From Trichoplusia ni (taxonomy: Eukaryota > Arthropoda > Insecta > Lepidoptera > Noctuidae), in contig NC_039478.1 in assembly GCF_003590095.1 (NCBI RefSeq), forward strand, positions 12,648,001-12,712,000: DNA of 64,000 nucleotides, in the 5' to 3' direction. Below, one piece after another: positions 13,069 through 24,413 of the stretch. A model generated the notes under the pieces. The model did not search any database, was not told the DNA's origin, and saw only the letters and a list, made by a program, of their open reading frames with translations. Position 1 is the first letter of the stretch. The number at the start of each line of letters is the position of its first letter. The position numbers and the translations under genes were made by a program.

Positions 13069-13950
13069 ATGCCCAACCAACATCGAGAGAAAACACCGCA
13101 ACCAGAACGGAAAAGCCACCATAAACCCAAGATCATCACACCTGATTTATCAGACATCACACTGAACTCATCGGAATCAGAATTGGTTGCGAAACCAAAC
13201 AAAATCAAAAGTGGACTAACATTGAAGAAAGTTTACAATGTCGAAGCCCTAGAAATTGACAGACCCAATAGTGCGAAGAAGCTGAAAAAAGACAAATCGA
13301 AAATCAATGACAGCAAGATCCAAAAAAAGAGTGAGTTGCTTAATCGAGATAGAGAAAAATTAAAAAATAAAAGCCAAGAAAAGGCTCTGCAAAAGAAAAA
13401 TCAATACAAATTGACTAAAAAGAAAAGTAAAGAAAAAGTCATAAAATTGAAAAAAAATGATTCAGACAAATCTACTGTTAGTTTAAAACGCGGAAAAGAT
13501 TCAACTAAAGCATTAACTTGTGACCATGAGGAATATGTTGAAAATCGTCTTAGCTATAAAATCTGGCATATAATGAATCGCGACAGTAAATTCGATAGAA
13601 TGCATGCATCAGACTCTGAAACGAAAAAGCACATTATATCTGTAATAAAGAAGTATAACGCGAAGGAATTGAAACACTTTAATCGGCCAAGGGAGACTCA
13701 GACTAGCCAGGAAAGTTTCAGCAGCGGCAACAAAAGTAATGCAATCAAACGAAGAGTACGGAAACAGCTATGGTACTTGGCTAAAAACGCTATAAAAAAT
13801 AATGCGCACTGGAGTACATTTTTAGCTGAAAACAATATAATTGTGGACAACATTAATATCGACAAGTTTGATCTTAGCCTCATTGATATCGATGCACTGG
13901 GCATTGAAAATAAACTGCTTAAACGTACAATTGTTTGGCTATTTAAGTGA
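13069..13950 (+). CDS. B1: basic protein with conserved C-terminal domain
   Basis: The 293-residue frame begins with an ATG directly after a polypyrimidine-AG acceptor (ttttttgttgacag|ATG), so a non-coding or very short upstream exon is likely. The N-terminal half is a low-complexity Lys/Ser-rich tail. The C-terminal ~130 residues match B2 closely: a KIW-x(2)-M-x-RD segment, then HIISVIKKYN, then IKRRVRKQLW and a block ending in DALGIENKLLKRTIVWLFK. The last ~60 residues are the most conserved, implying a folded domain I cannot name. AATAAA follows at about 13990. It lies about 315 bases after A1 in the same orientation, as B2 does after A2. Function unknown. Confidence 0.8.
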   Translation: MPNQHREKTPQPERKSHHKPKIITPDLSDITLNSSESELVAKPNKIKSGLTLKKVYNVEALEIDRPNSAKKLKKDKSKINDSKIQKKSELLNRDREKLKNKSQEKALQKKNQYKLTKKKSKEKVIKLKKNDSDKSTVSLKRGKDSTKALTCDHEEYVENRLSYKIWHIMNRDSKFDRMHASDSETKKHIISVIKKYNAKELKHFNRPRETQTSQESFSSGNKSNAIKRRVRKQLWYLAKNAIKNNAHWSTFLAENNIIVDNINIDKFDLSLIDIDALGIENKLLKRTIVWLFK

Positions 13951-14339
13951 TTATAATATTATCAAGCGATTTTTCCAATCACAATGTTTTAATAAACCTT
14001 TCAGCCTGTTCACTTTGTTGTTTATTGGATAGTTTTGAACGTACTTTCAAAACTTTAAAACTTTGATTTATGTGTCAAAATGACATTTTGATTCAATTCT
14101 CAAACATGAAAAGGTGTTTCAAAATGAGCAATAATAGTAAATTCGTAATACAATATGGATAGAACATATATCTTTAATAACTTCATCAGATCAACATGAG
14201 TTGAGATAACAACAAACAACTGCAAACGAACCATCCATCCGTAATGACTTCAGCTACACAACAGCTTCCACAATCTTATTGAAACGCAATAGAACTGAAC
14301 TCATCACAGTATTATGTTTTCTAATTCTCATATGATGAA

Positions 14340-15187
14340 ATGTTCAAACGTCGCAGAAAAGGTAAATATGCAAAAATTTGTAATTCTTTTTGTAGTTATT
14401 CCCCTATTATTTTTGTTTGCCAAATGTGTAATCACGTAATATTTCTCGGCCACATTCGTTTGATCCAGGAACACAAAAGACAGAAATTGTTAAGGAAAAG
14501 AAAATTGGTTGGTTCAGAAAATTATTTAAAAAGAAGGTGGTTAGTCCTGAGAATAACGTGAAGCAAAAGAAAAAAGCGCATGGAACATCTGTTATAACTC
14601 TTTTTAGAAATAAAATACAGAAATCAAAATTAGTTGTTAAGGATATAGAATTAATTGAAGGAGTCGACACGAATGATTTAAAAAGGAAGTACTCCATACA
14701 TGGTACTAGGGGTAAACTGCTTGAAGGAATGGTTGCAGATTATAAGCAAGGAAGAATTTCTTTACCAGGGCTATCACACAAATCCAAATTTCATGATAAA
14801 CCTCTCAATAAAGCGCGATTAAACCAAATGCTCAATGAATACGAAAGAACAAAGAAGCAAAAAACCCTTGCAGAAGTTCAAAATAATGTTAAAGTATTGA
14901 AAAAGAAGTTTTCGATGTCTGCAGCTCAGGCAAAGAAGTTAGATAAAGTAGTTCAAGACTTAGGCAAACAAAAAGTTTCCAAACTGGAAATAGCCAACGA
15001 ACTACTAGATCCTAATAAGCTTACAAAAGAACGTGTCAATAAATTTATAAAGCAATACGAAGAAGCTCAAAAGAAGAAAAGAGGAGTCTCTTACATGATA
15101 ACGCAAAGTAAACTATTGTTAATGCTGTCAAAACAAAAAATCCACAATTTGATGGAAGACCAAGGGTTTCTGAAGAAATATATGTAA
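14340..15187 (+). CDS. A2: paralogue of A1
   Basis: Exon 1 is 14340-14361 (MFKRRRK plus one base; donor 'gtaaat') and exon 2 is 14469-15187 (acceptor 'gatccag'). The product is about 246 residues. Its first exon is 22 nt, exactly as in A1. It aligns with A1 through the basic N-terminus, a 'YSI-x(4)-KL-x(2)-GM-x-DYK' segment, the 'ARLNQMLNEYERTKKQK' helix and a C-terminal 'NKFIKQYEEAQKKKRG' helix. It lacks the longer tail of A1. An upstream ATG at 14334 opens an overlapping frame that ends soon after the splice, the same arrangement seen in A1. AATAAA at about 15219. Confidence 0.75.
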
Positions 15188-15432
15188 CATTAAAATTTGC
15201 TGTGTTTCATGTTTGTAATAAATAATTCAATTGCAATTTGTTAATTTTGCTTCTATTTGTTTTCATGGAACAAATGTATTATTGGTTTCATATGAATCGA
15301 TTTGTTCAGTATAATTACCATCTAAAATATTGTCACCTCATCTGTTTACATAGGACGTCGGAGGAGCATTCAAAATTAAATGGTTTAATTATGTTTTGTT
15401 GCTCAAATAATAATTTGATTTGAAGGAAAAAG

Positions 15433-16464
15433 ATGGGTTTGGTAATTTTGACCGAATACTTTGAGTTTGAAATTAAAATAATGAAAACTATATTTTGTTA
15501 ACAGGTCGTTAAGAATTTTGCACATCTGCAAAAGCCTTATATATCTTTAAGAATCAATAAACGCCATGACGATGAAGAGTTGCCAACAGGAGAAAATTTT
15601 TCGTTACCTACTCAGACAAAACGAAAAAAAACACCCGCCACAGTTTATAGCTTGGACAGGGTAGGACTTGAAAAACATAATTCCAATAAAACAAAAGGGC
15701 CCAAGTCTCCAATAGCACTTCGCAGAACATCAGAGGAAGATTTTGACGAGGATGTTCGAGAAAAACGTAGTTATGTGAAAAAACTGTTAAAAAAGAAGTG
15801 TGTAAAGATCAAACGACGAAAACATGATCTGCCTTCAAATATACAAGAAGAACGTGAAATTAAACCAGTTAGTATACTAAAATTTGGTTTAGAAAATTTA
15901 AACCTAAAAAGTACTGGAATACATGGAAAACTTGTGAGAAAAAAAGATCATGATGAAATCTTAGAAAAATACTCTGATAAAAAACCAGACTTGGAACTTA
16001 GACTTAGCAAAAAGATATGGCAGTTAATGTCTCGTGATATGTTCCCCAATTTAGATGACGAGAAGCAAGTCGGCAAAATAAAAGTGACCGACGCGGAAAT
16101 GAGGAAGTATATAATTTCTGTAATTAAAAAGTATAACAAAAAGGATGTTAAACGTTACAACGCTCCGAGAGTAACACAGACTCGAAAAGGAAGTTTGAAA
16201 AGCAAATCGTATTACGATTATGGCAATCATAAAGATCAAAGTGATAAAAAGAGAGCTATCAAACGCAAAGTTAGGAGACAAATCTGGCAATGGACGAAAA
16301 ATGCTATAAAAAATAATGAGCACTGGAGTCAAATCTTAGCCGAAAACCACGTTGCAATAGACAATATCAACATTGATGAAATGGATTTAAGTGTTATTGA
16401 CGTCGACGCTTTAGGTATTGAAAACAAGTTACTAAAACGCACAATACTTTGGTTGCTGAAATGA
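15433..16464 (+). CDS. B2: paralogue of B1
   Basis: Long exon 15505-16464 starts after acceptor 'tattttgttaacag'; an in-frame TAA just before the acceptor shows that splicing is needed. A candidate first exon at 15433-15441 (ATG GGT TTG, donor 'gtaatt') joins in phase 0 over a 63-base intron to give MGL-VVKNFAHLQ, about 322 residues. The C-terminal domain matches B1 (KKIWQLMSRD, IISVIKKYN, IKRKVRRQIW, DALGIENKLLKRTILWLLK). The N-terminal half is Lys-rich and poorly conserved between copies. AATAAA lies near 16542. The exon body is secure; the 3-codon first exon is tentative. Function unknown. Confidence 0.75.
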
Positions 16465-17133
16465 AAATAATCAATCAACCGCCAAGCAATTGAGTAGAGT
16501 TGTTTTAGTCATGATAAAATTCGCACAATTGATTCCTTATAAAATAAATCTCTCTTATGTAATTCTGATATTTGTATCTAATTTACTTGTAAATTCAAAA
16601 TGAAGGCCGATGTAACTTTTATGCTGTTAGTACCAGCATTATGTAGGTTTGCAATTTTGATTAAAATGCACATGCGTGCATTAAGATAAGGGTGATGTTT
16701 AGACTTTGTGGTAGTCCATACATTTTAATCACGGTTAGTAATTTATTATATTTTTTTCTCTATTTCAATATTTTTCTCCTTTTGCACATTACTTTTTTGT
16801 AACTGAACTTGTAGCATATTAATGTAAAGGGAACGTTCTGCAAGCTGTAGAGCTAAATCTAGCTACTATACACACTTGTACATACAGCTTGGGAAGTGAT
16901 TTCCTTTTATTTCGTGAATTATGTACAAATATGATTATTGGGCATTGGGCGAAGGTTACAAATAGGTCACAACGTTTTTTATCAATACTTGCTACTTAGT
17001 GCTACTACTGAGATATGTACGAGAGAGTACATAGATTTAGAGAATGTGCCTCAAGACATAAAGCTACAAAAACATGGTGACGATGTTAAATAAATCCTGT
17101 TAACTGCAAATTGACGGCTAATCGCGGTTCCAG

Positions 17134-17655
17134 ATACTAGCGGCTTCAGCAATAGTGGTGATTGAAGGAGGCTGCAATGGAGGCTATCAAGATGCACCTA
17201 AACCTAGAAATGAAAGACGGAGTAAATCATCAAATATTAGAGTAAAAACTGATCTAAAACATCCTAATAATACCCAATTCCTTAGGAAAGGTAGATTCCT
17301 TAGGAACGGCAACGCGTACGAGTTTAATGCAAATATTTGCAAAATTATAGATGATAGGATGTTATGTGGATATAACAAAAATGTTGGTGTTCCAAGGAGC
17401 AAAGATACAGTGGAACAGCAGCATGGTGACTGTAGAACGAAGAATGGAAGAATAGAGTGTGGGTATGAAGGTAGGCCGATAATGAACCCAAGAAGACCAC
17501 CGGTCTGGGACAACCCACCACACGGTATGGAGACCGTTATACCAAGTAAAGAAAGAGGGATAAACGAACACCCCCATCAGCATACTAGTTCGAGGTCGTG
17601 GGTTGTGACCCGATGCCTTGAGATAGACCAACGAATCGTCTGTAACAGAGTCTAA
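17134..17655 (+). CDS. C2: secreted CxxxxxRxxC family protein
   Basis: The long exon begins after acceptor 'cggttccag' and encodes 173 residues starting ILAASAIVVIEGGC, the second half of a signal peptide. Family units are CKIIDDRMLCGYNKN, then C-x(6)-R-I-E-C-GY, then PRRPPVWD, and a C-terminal CLEIDQRIVC. The first coding exon is not certain: 16621-16629 (ATG CTG TTA|gtacca) would give MLL-ILAAS in phase, but the donor is weak. It lies about 670 bases after B2, on the same strand. C1 is the divergent, opposite-strand paralogue; C3 and C4 follow downstream. No catalytic residues are visible, so I infer a small disulphide-bonded secreted protein. Confidence 0.75.
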   Translation: MLAASAIVVIEGGCNGGYQDAPKPRNERRSKSSNIRVKTDLKHPNNTQFLRKGRFLRNGNAYEFNANICKIIDDRMLCGYNKNVGVPRSKDTVEQQHGDCRTKNGRIECGYEGRPIMNPRRPPVWDNPPHGMETVIPSKERGINEHPHQHTSSRSWVVTRCLEIDQRIVCNRV

Positions 17656-18278
17656 GTTTGCTAGTATTTCTTGGCGCGGCTCAATTGAGGTCGATATTAA
17701 ATTCTTCAAAGAAATTTCTTATTTAAACTCTCTTTGGTCCTATCATATTTTGCTTTCTCCTTATTCTGAAACTTGTATGTAGAAATATATCGTTACCATC
17801 TGTTGTTTGACTTGATTCCCTGAAGTGCTGATTCAATTCAGAATTACCAAATTTACGATAGAAAGAGAATTTGCTAACGCTTGACCTGTTGTCAGTTTAA
17901 TTATTCCACTACTTACTTAAATTAATACATGTCACAATTTACTTATACTATTCTCGTTTATGGTATTTACTTCTTTTAAACTTTTAATAGGCAGAGGTAT
18001 TCAGTAATATGACTGATTCATACCATCATAAATACATTTTTATATTTCGGCACTACATGAATGCCTGACAATAAACGAATAGCAAAAACCTACGAAGCGG
18101 TAGCTACTGCTTGAACTTTTTATTATACTATTAAAAACAATCTGATAAGGACTTTCCGTGACATATCCTTATACTATTATCAAGTCTTTGCGGTCATTGC
18201 ATTGCAGTTTCAGCGGGTGCAGTTATAACCAGTTTTTCTGGCTTTTCTTCTCTTATAAATGTACTTATCATTTCATTT
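17656..18278. other. Intergenic, no gene seen
   Basis: 3' flank of C2 and AT-rich sequence leading to the dispersed repeat at 18279. Confidence 0.4.
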
Positions 18279-18640
18279 CATTGGCCTAGCCTTTTCCCAA
18301 CTATGTTGGGGTCGGCTACCAGTCCAACCGGTTTCAGCTAAGTACCAGTTGTTTTACAAGGAGCGACTGCCTATCTGACCTCCTCAACCCAGTTACCTGG
18401 GCAACACGATACCCCTTGGTTTGACTGGCTGTCAGACTTTTTCAAGCTTCTGACTACCTGTAACGACTGCCAAAGATGTAGGAATAACAGCCGGGACCCA
18501 CAATTTAACGTGCCTTCCGAAACACGGAGGAACTCGTTATGACAAAGATGGTCACCCATCTACGGACCAACCGCGTCAAGCATAGCTTAACCTGTGATCG
18601 AATCACTTACGCAGTTATAGCTTAGCCACGAGCTCCTTTA
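18279..18640 (+). mobile_element. Dispersed lepidopteran repeat, copy 1
   Basis: Begins 'cattggcctagccttttccc' and ends 'cttagccacgagctcctt'. A nearly identical copy lies at 27043-27420 in the same orientation. I recognise this as a very common lepidopteran non-autonomous repeat. It has no coding capacity. It is preceded by 'tcatttcatttca', similar to the tail of another retroposon in the window. Confidence 0.8.
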
Positions 18641-18924
18641 TAAAACTTACTTACTTATATAGATATCTAAATAAACTGAAAGTGGAATCGCAAGTTCTTA
18701 AAATGTGTTTCCTCTGCGTTACGTATTATTACTAATCACAAACTTGGCATTATACAAGGATATTTTATTTTAATCTCGAATACATTTAGTTTATCTATTG
18801 TAACAGCTTCTGTCGTACAAGAGAGATACACCGGGGTATCCAGCGGAGTATCCAGATATATAGTTAAGGTTTCTATAAAACAAACTGAGATAAAATTCTA
18901 TTCTCTTATTTTTTTCAAAAATCA

Positions 18925-19050
18925 TATCAGCCTATATACATCCCATATATACATCCCCGGCACCGGGTTGTATAGGGAAGGTTTGAGAATTGGTCACCAC
19001 GCTTGCTCACTGCGGGCGATTGTTGGCAATTTCAAATTCCTATGTGTGAC
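18925..19050. repeat. Fragment of a common dispersed repeat
   Basis: The stretch 'atcagcctatatacatccc', then 'gggaaggtttgagaattggtc' and 'ctcactgcggg', resembles a widespread lepidopteran repeat, here degenerate and truncated. Confidence 0.45.
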
Positions 19051-19604
19051 ACCCAGGTACTGTTTTGTCATTGTTGTCTTTTAATAATTAATAAAGTACA
19101 TATCGCTTCGAAAAACATTAGTACTTTATCTACATCTGTTAGATGCATAGAAGCGTAACGCCACCACGACATTTTTTATATTCTCTTTCCTTATTTACTA
19201 TTTCACCATCCCTATGCTAATTATCTAAACTTTCACGATCAATATGATTCACTTTCCAGTTTCCGATTGAGCTGGATTTTTGCCGATTTTCTTTATGTTT
19301 TATCTGCTAATGTTCTCAATTCATTTAGGTTCGTTTTTGATATTATCTGTATGAAGATTATTTTTTCAGTAACATTATTTCCTTAATAGCTTACTTCTTG
19401 AACTTTAGCGATAGGACGACAGATATCTAAATGGTGGTGTTGTCTTAATATTAAGAATTAAACTGTTCTTAATCCGTTTCTTAAAAAATATATAAGAACC
19501 TTAATGTTGTTACTTTTAAAACAGAAAAACTATAAGCTTAACAAAAGAACAAAAATAGTCCTAGTAATACCCTCATCCCCATTGAAGCATGTTCTGGATT
19601 ACAG

Positions 19605-20240
19605 CTATTCGGGTCAGCAAGACGAGCTTTAAAGACCTATGCCGCCGCAAGACGAAACAATCAGAATGAAAATGAAATTAAGGATACGACGCAGCCTGAT
19701 ATTAGGTCCGAAACGGGATCTTACGTTCTGCCAGTTAATAAACGCAAAACAACGCGTGATAATAATCAGTATCAGACGACCCCACCACAGAATCAACGCA
19801 CATTTGATCAAAATCCTAATTACAACACGCCTCGACACAAAAACGGGAAATCTAAACGATGTTGCCCATACGACTTCGATAGCAAAATGTGCAAAGTTGT
19901 AGACGATCGATTGTTATGCGGTTTTAACAAGAATGTTGGACAACCCAAAAGTAACAATACAGTAAAACATATGCATGGTGATTGTAAATTGAGAGGAGGA
20001 AGGATAGAGTGTGGGTATGATTACTGGCCGTATGGAAGGGACCCATCGATTGCGACTCATCCCCCACCCCACTACCACAGCACGGACCCTAACGTTCCAA
20101 TTCACACCATTCCAACACACGTGCCTGAAACATACTATCCTAAAGAGCCTGAAGTACAAGTTACAACATCCTACCCAGAATTGGTTACTCAATGTGTAGA
20201 GGTAGACAACCGTATAGTCTGTCGAAAAATATCTAACTAA
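19605..20240 (+). CDS. C3: secreted CxxxxxRxxC family protein, 5' end uncertain
   Basis: The open frame from acceptor 'ctggattacag' to TAA encodes up to 211 residues. Its core matches C4 closely: CCPYDFDSKMCKVVDDRLLC, then C-x(6)-R-I-E-C-GYD, and a C-terminal CVEVDNRIVC. Upstream of the core are about 90 Asn/Gln/Thr-rich residues ending in KSKR, a possible proprotein cleavage site. The N-terminus is problematic. The exon read from 19605 does not encode a good signal peptide (LFGSARRAL). A hydrophobic stretch (IVLVIPSS, from 19555) that resembles the signal half of C2 lies in another frame and stops near 19632. Either the true first exons differ, or there is a frameshift. The core is secure. 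Confidence 0.65.
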   Translation, partial: LFGSARRALKTYAAARRNNQNENEIKDTTQPDIRSETGSYVLPVNKRKTTRDNNQYQTTPPQNQRTFDQNPNYNTPRHKNGKSKRCCPYDFDSKMCKVVDDRLLCGFNKNVGQPKSNNTVKHMHGDCKLRGGRIECGYDYWPYGRDPSIATHPPPHYHSTDPNVPIHTIPTHVPETYYPKEPEVQVTTSYPELVTQCVEVDNRIVCRKISN

Positions 20241-20435
20241 GTACAATGTTCTGAAGAAGGTAGAATCAACAACATTTGTTTAATTTATTTCTTGCTAATC
20301 TGTCAAGGATTTATAAAACAATACTAATAGTGAAATAAATTGTTTAAGAGTTATTGGACGGTGTGTTATTTTCGTGGTTTTAAGTATACATATCTAGTAT
20401 AACGCCTTTTAAGATTAATTAGCATATAACATTTA

Positions 20436-21165
20436 ATGATAATGTCACTATTCACAGTGGTCAGTTTGATCAGGTAGCTTAATAAATTAATACAATTATT
20501 TTTAGTAGAATTTTTCATCATTTTTCAACAAAAAATGCAGAAAATAAAATAGAAATTGTATCTAATTGGTCTTTTCTTTCTCGCTCTTGCAATTTTCAGA
20601 TTATTACACAAAGTCCTCTATTAGAAGATATCCTAAAAAACATCTTCACCGATCTCCAATACCGGAGTAGTAAATAAACCATCCAACATGCTATAGTAAC
20701 GAATGTTCGCGGTTACAGATACTCATGACAGCATTTGCGGTCGAGACAGCAGGATGTAACAACAAATGTAATGACAATAACATCGAAGAATCATCTCTTG
20801 ATGCAGAGCTCCGGGAGAGGAGGTTACCGAAGTCTCGAACAACTACAAAAAACAGAAGCAGACCTGGGCAACCTAATGACAATGCCAAGGAACCTGACGA
20901 ACCACTTCCCCCGGTACCCGAGCAAGTGCCACAGATCAATAGACGCCAATGCTGTCCTTACGACTTTGACAGTCGTATTTGTAAAGTTATCGATGATCGC
21001 CTGCTTTGTGGCTTTAATAAGAATTTGGGAAGCCCCAAAAGTAACTTTAAGGCGGAGACTTTGTATGGCGGTTGTCGTTTGCGTGGAGGGAGGTTGGAGT
21101 GTGGGTATGAACATGGGCCCTTCACAAATGCCAGAAGACCGCCGGTTTGGGAACAAGCTCCCTAA
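20436..21165 (+). CDS. C4: secreted CxxxxxRxxC family protein lacking the third unit
   Basis: Exon 1 is 20436-20459 (M I M S L F T V, or from the second ATG at 20442; donor 'gtcagt') and exon 2 is 20719-21165 (acceptor 'cggttacag'), phase 0. The signal peptide MSLFTV|ILMTAFAVETAG parallels MSIALL|IYCIF in C1. The core is CCPYDFDSRICKVIDDRLLC and C-x(6)-R-L-E-C-GYE, then RRPPVWEQAP and a stop. C2, C1 and C3 continue to a C-terminal C-x-E-x-D-x-R-[IV]-V-C unit; C4 stops just where that extension would begin, so it is two cysteines short. It is either a functional short form or a C-terminal truncation. Confidence 0.75.
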
Positions 21166-22379
21166 ACCGGCCGATATTGTGGAACTAAGATTAGTTAAGG
21201 CAAATAACAATGGCCTTTGCTGTCCTGATAACTTTAAAAGGAAATTTAGATTCACACACGTTTCTTGTCGCCCATAGAAGACTAAATCTATATATAGCTT
21301 GTGCATTTAAATGTATTTTTTCCTTACAAATCAAACATTAATAATAAAACAACCACTTAATAAATAAAAATAATCTGTGATACATAATCTAAATAAAGTT
21401 AGCATCCTCCTCTCTCCTACATTGCCGGTCCCTACAGGGTCCATAGTATACTATACTTATATTATGTAACACCTGTTGAGCATATGGAGTGCAATAAAAA
21501 TATTGAGTATTGAGTATTAATTGAATATATTAATGACATGGTAATTCATCAACAAGATATTAATGACACTGCATTCAGACTGAACGCCTGCAAAGTAACA
21601 ATGAGCAATGTATCTTCCAACACTGAAAAAAAACTATTAATTAAATAAAATCCAGACTTAATGAAACTATCGACCTAAATGAAATAAATAATTTATTAAT
21701 AAATTGAATATTTATGAATCCACACCATGAAAAGCATTATAGCAATGTTTGCTTGCTAGTATCTAAAATTTACAATATTTTTTTAATGTCACAAGTTTCA
21801 CATCTATTCTTGCCAATAAAGTTTAAGTCCTGTTCATTTTTTCACTTTGGATAAGGTTCTAGATGATTATACTAACTGCATTTATAGGTCTATTGGGATA
21901 AAGTAGAAAAAATAAATTTGAATTTCATTTCAAGTCATTATCATAATTATCTTTATTTATTTACAATAAATAACTTAAGTAGTTCTAAATAAATTAAAAT
22001 ACTGAAATAATTGTTCATCACTATGCACACTGTTCGTATTCACTTATTCACTTAATGAACACTGTCTTCTTTCATTATCTGAATTCGAATCGTCAGATAT
22101 GTGCATGTCATGGCAGACAGGAAACCATGTGGACAGAATCTAACTAAATTTGCAGGCAACATGAGGCAAGTCCCAGAGAAACACTGGCTTTAGAAGATAA
22201 AACGTCGTTTATATTGGATATCTACACGCAGCTCTGGACGTCCATCCTTACTTTCACTTCTTAAAGTTGGACTGCTTCAGTTGCGGACGCCACTCTGTTT
22301 TCGTGTAGCAATCCGTCATGCTTCCACAGGCTGCAACAGACTTATTTAGGGAGTTGGTAGGTCCTCTAGAATTTCTCTT
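21166..22379. other. Intergenic, no gene seen
   Basis: The frame continuing in +2 to 21277 is a shadow of C4. Otherwise AT-rich, with a short 'gagtattgagtatt' repeat near 21505. No supported gene. Confidence 0.5.
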
Positions 22380-22628
22380 CTATTCTCCAGACATGAGATC
22401 CCCAAAATCGCCCAAAACATCTTCATTATCCGAGAAACTCATAAAAAGCCACTTCAGCATTCTGGACTCCTGATCGTCTTTTGGGAACACGTAGTCTAAG
22501 AAGTCCATGACCGCAGACGCCATACTCCTTGACTGTACTGCGTGTGGCTTGTTTTGGAACCAAGAAAATGCTTCGCTTGGTACACATAGAAACGTGATGA
22601 TGACTATAGCTATTATTCTGGTCTTCAT
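22380..22628 (-). CDS. Small secreted peptide, 82 residues
   Basis: The start MKTRIIAIVIITFLCVPSEA is a textbook signal peptide. A splice acceptor (tttgttccag|AAAA-ATG) lies four bases before the ATG, so the 5' leader is in another exon; the longer open frame reading further upstream crosses that intron. The mature part is about 60 residues with aromatic and acidic content (FSWFQNK, MDFLDYVFP, a DVLGDFGDLMSGE end) and no cysteines. It resembles N1-N3 and P1-P8 in size and helical character, but I see no alignable motif. Function unknown. Confidence 0.75.
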   Translation of the reverse strand: MKTRIIAIVIITFLCVPSEAFSWFQNKPHAVQSRSMASAVMDFLDYVFPKDDQESRMLKWLFMSFSDNEDVLGDFGDLMSGE

Positions 22629-22632
22629 TTTT

Positions 22633-24413
22633 CTGGAACAAAGAAACAGAGTATTATTTTCGTTTCGCAATAAATTCACATTAAAAATAGGCCTCTAAGA
22701 TAGGTTTATTCAACAGCCAACTTTAGTCAGCAACCAGGTTCGTCTACACTTCACCACCTCCTAAGTGCTCTGGCTGAAGAAAAGGATAGGCACAACAAAC
22801 GCTACAAGAGTTATCATGAGCCATCAGTCCGTTTGAGTCCAACAATTTAGGTGCAACAATTTTACACGACCAAAATTGGCATAGATAATTGTAAATGCGA
22901 AACATGCGACTCAGACACGCATTGTGTGTTAAATAACTTCCGAAAACACTTATATTATGTAAACGAAATAAAACAAATGAATAAAGTGTGTTTAAAGTTC
23001 CAGAAAAAAGACAGCTCGACGTGATTACTGCACTAAGTACTGGTTTTCTTGAGGTATTTAAGAGTTTTATGTGATCTCATATCTAATAGCCATCAGCCAT
23101 ACTAGCGGGGGCAGTCAAACGAGCGGAGAAAAGCAAGCTTACCGTAGTAACCACATCGGACGAGTTATTATGATAACTAACGTAATGTTATAAAGTCAAA
23201 TGATGTAATATTTAAATTAAAGTATACTGTGACACTGATATTATAAGACCGTAACTGCCCCGAAGTAAGTTTCTGTCTATTGCACATCACAGTCGAACTC
23301 CGGATATGATTTTGGTCAAACTATTTAAGGGAAGTGCATGAAACCCTTAAAGGAGAACCGAAAAATCATTTTGCCAGTATAACAAACATCCAGCCACCAG
23401 TTTTATATGCTAATGTATATTAATGCTGCATTAATGCCTTAATGCGGAGTATTTTTTTTAACTCATGTTCCTTTATAAAGGCTTTATAATGAATCAAAGT
23501 AAGTACTCGTCAATACAAAATCGAATGGACCCCAGCTAGATAGGTTGGTGCCGATATATTGTAGTCTGTCTATGGCCAAGTTGCTGTTCGCGCATTTAAT
23601 CATCTCAGTGTAAACATAATATTGTATTGTCAGGCACTATGCTTTTAATTTTAAAGTGGGTTCAATTTAACTTGTACTTATTGCTAGATTTGATTACAGT
23701 CAAAGGAACGAGAAAAATTAAATCGAAGTTTTTATTACGTGTGATTCAATCCAGTGAGAAGACAAAAGTTGTAAACGAATAGAAACTGTTTAATTAATTC
23801 GATACGTATATAATTGAGTCTGCTGTTGGTTACGACAGTAATTGCACTTGTTATATTATACCTTGATCATCGCATAATACTTGCCCATGTTAGCAGTTAT
23901 GTAACAATATAGGCTAGTTCTAAGAATTTTAGTCCGCATTAAATGACTGGGATTAATATTCCGGTTTGTTATTATTAGCCTATTAGAAAGTTTTTGTTAA
24001 GAACTCTCATATGATTAGCATACTGGAATATTTCTTAAATGAAATTATTCCGCGATATCCACTTGAGTCATGAGAAATTTCTTAGGGAATTGGGAACAGA
24101 AATGTCTTTTGGACTAAATCTTTAAATTTTTACTTACCGTTTTGTGATAACGTGTTAATCTTTTTAGTTCATACTTTTTGCTAAAAGGTTTTGAAATTTT
24201 TGTGAAAGGATGCACAATGTTATGCAACTTCCGTATTACGTCAGTGGTAATGTTAGATAGTGTTTTCGGAAGTTTCTTTCGGCTATCATATAAAGTATCG
24301 TATAATAACATACAACTTAACTTGTGTAACATAGCGCTCTGGTATCAGAATATTACCTAAACCCTTAGTACCTAAAATCTATGTATATTCCATTTGCATA
24401 TGTACATGAAAAA
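22633..24413. other. Intergenic, no gene seen
   Basis: 5' flank of the 22380-22628 gene, then AT-rich DNA. The overlapping frames at 24114-24360 on both strands have no coding signature. Confidence 0.4.

Noticed and set aside
12938..13165. Open frame reading into B1 with an upstream ATG
   Set aside because: It crosses the polypyrimidine tract and acceptor in a different frame from B1.
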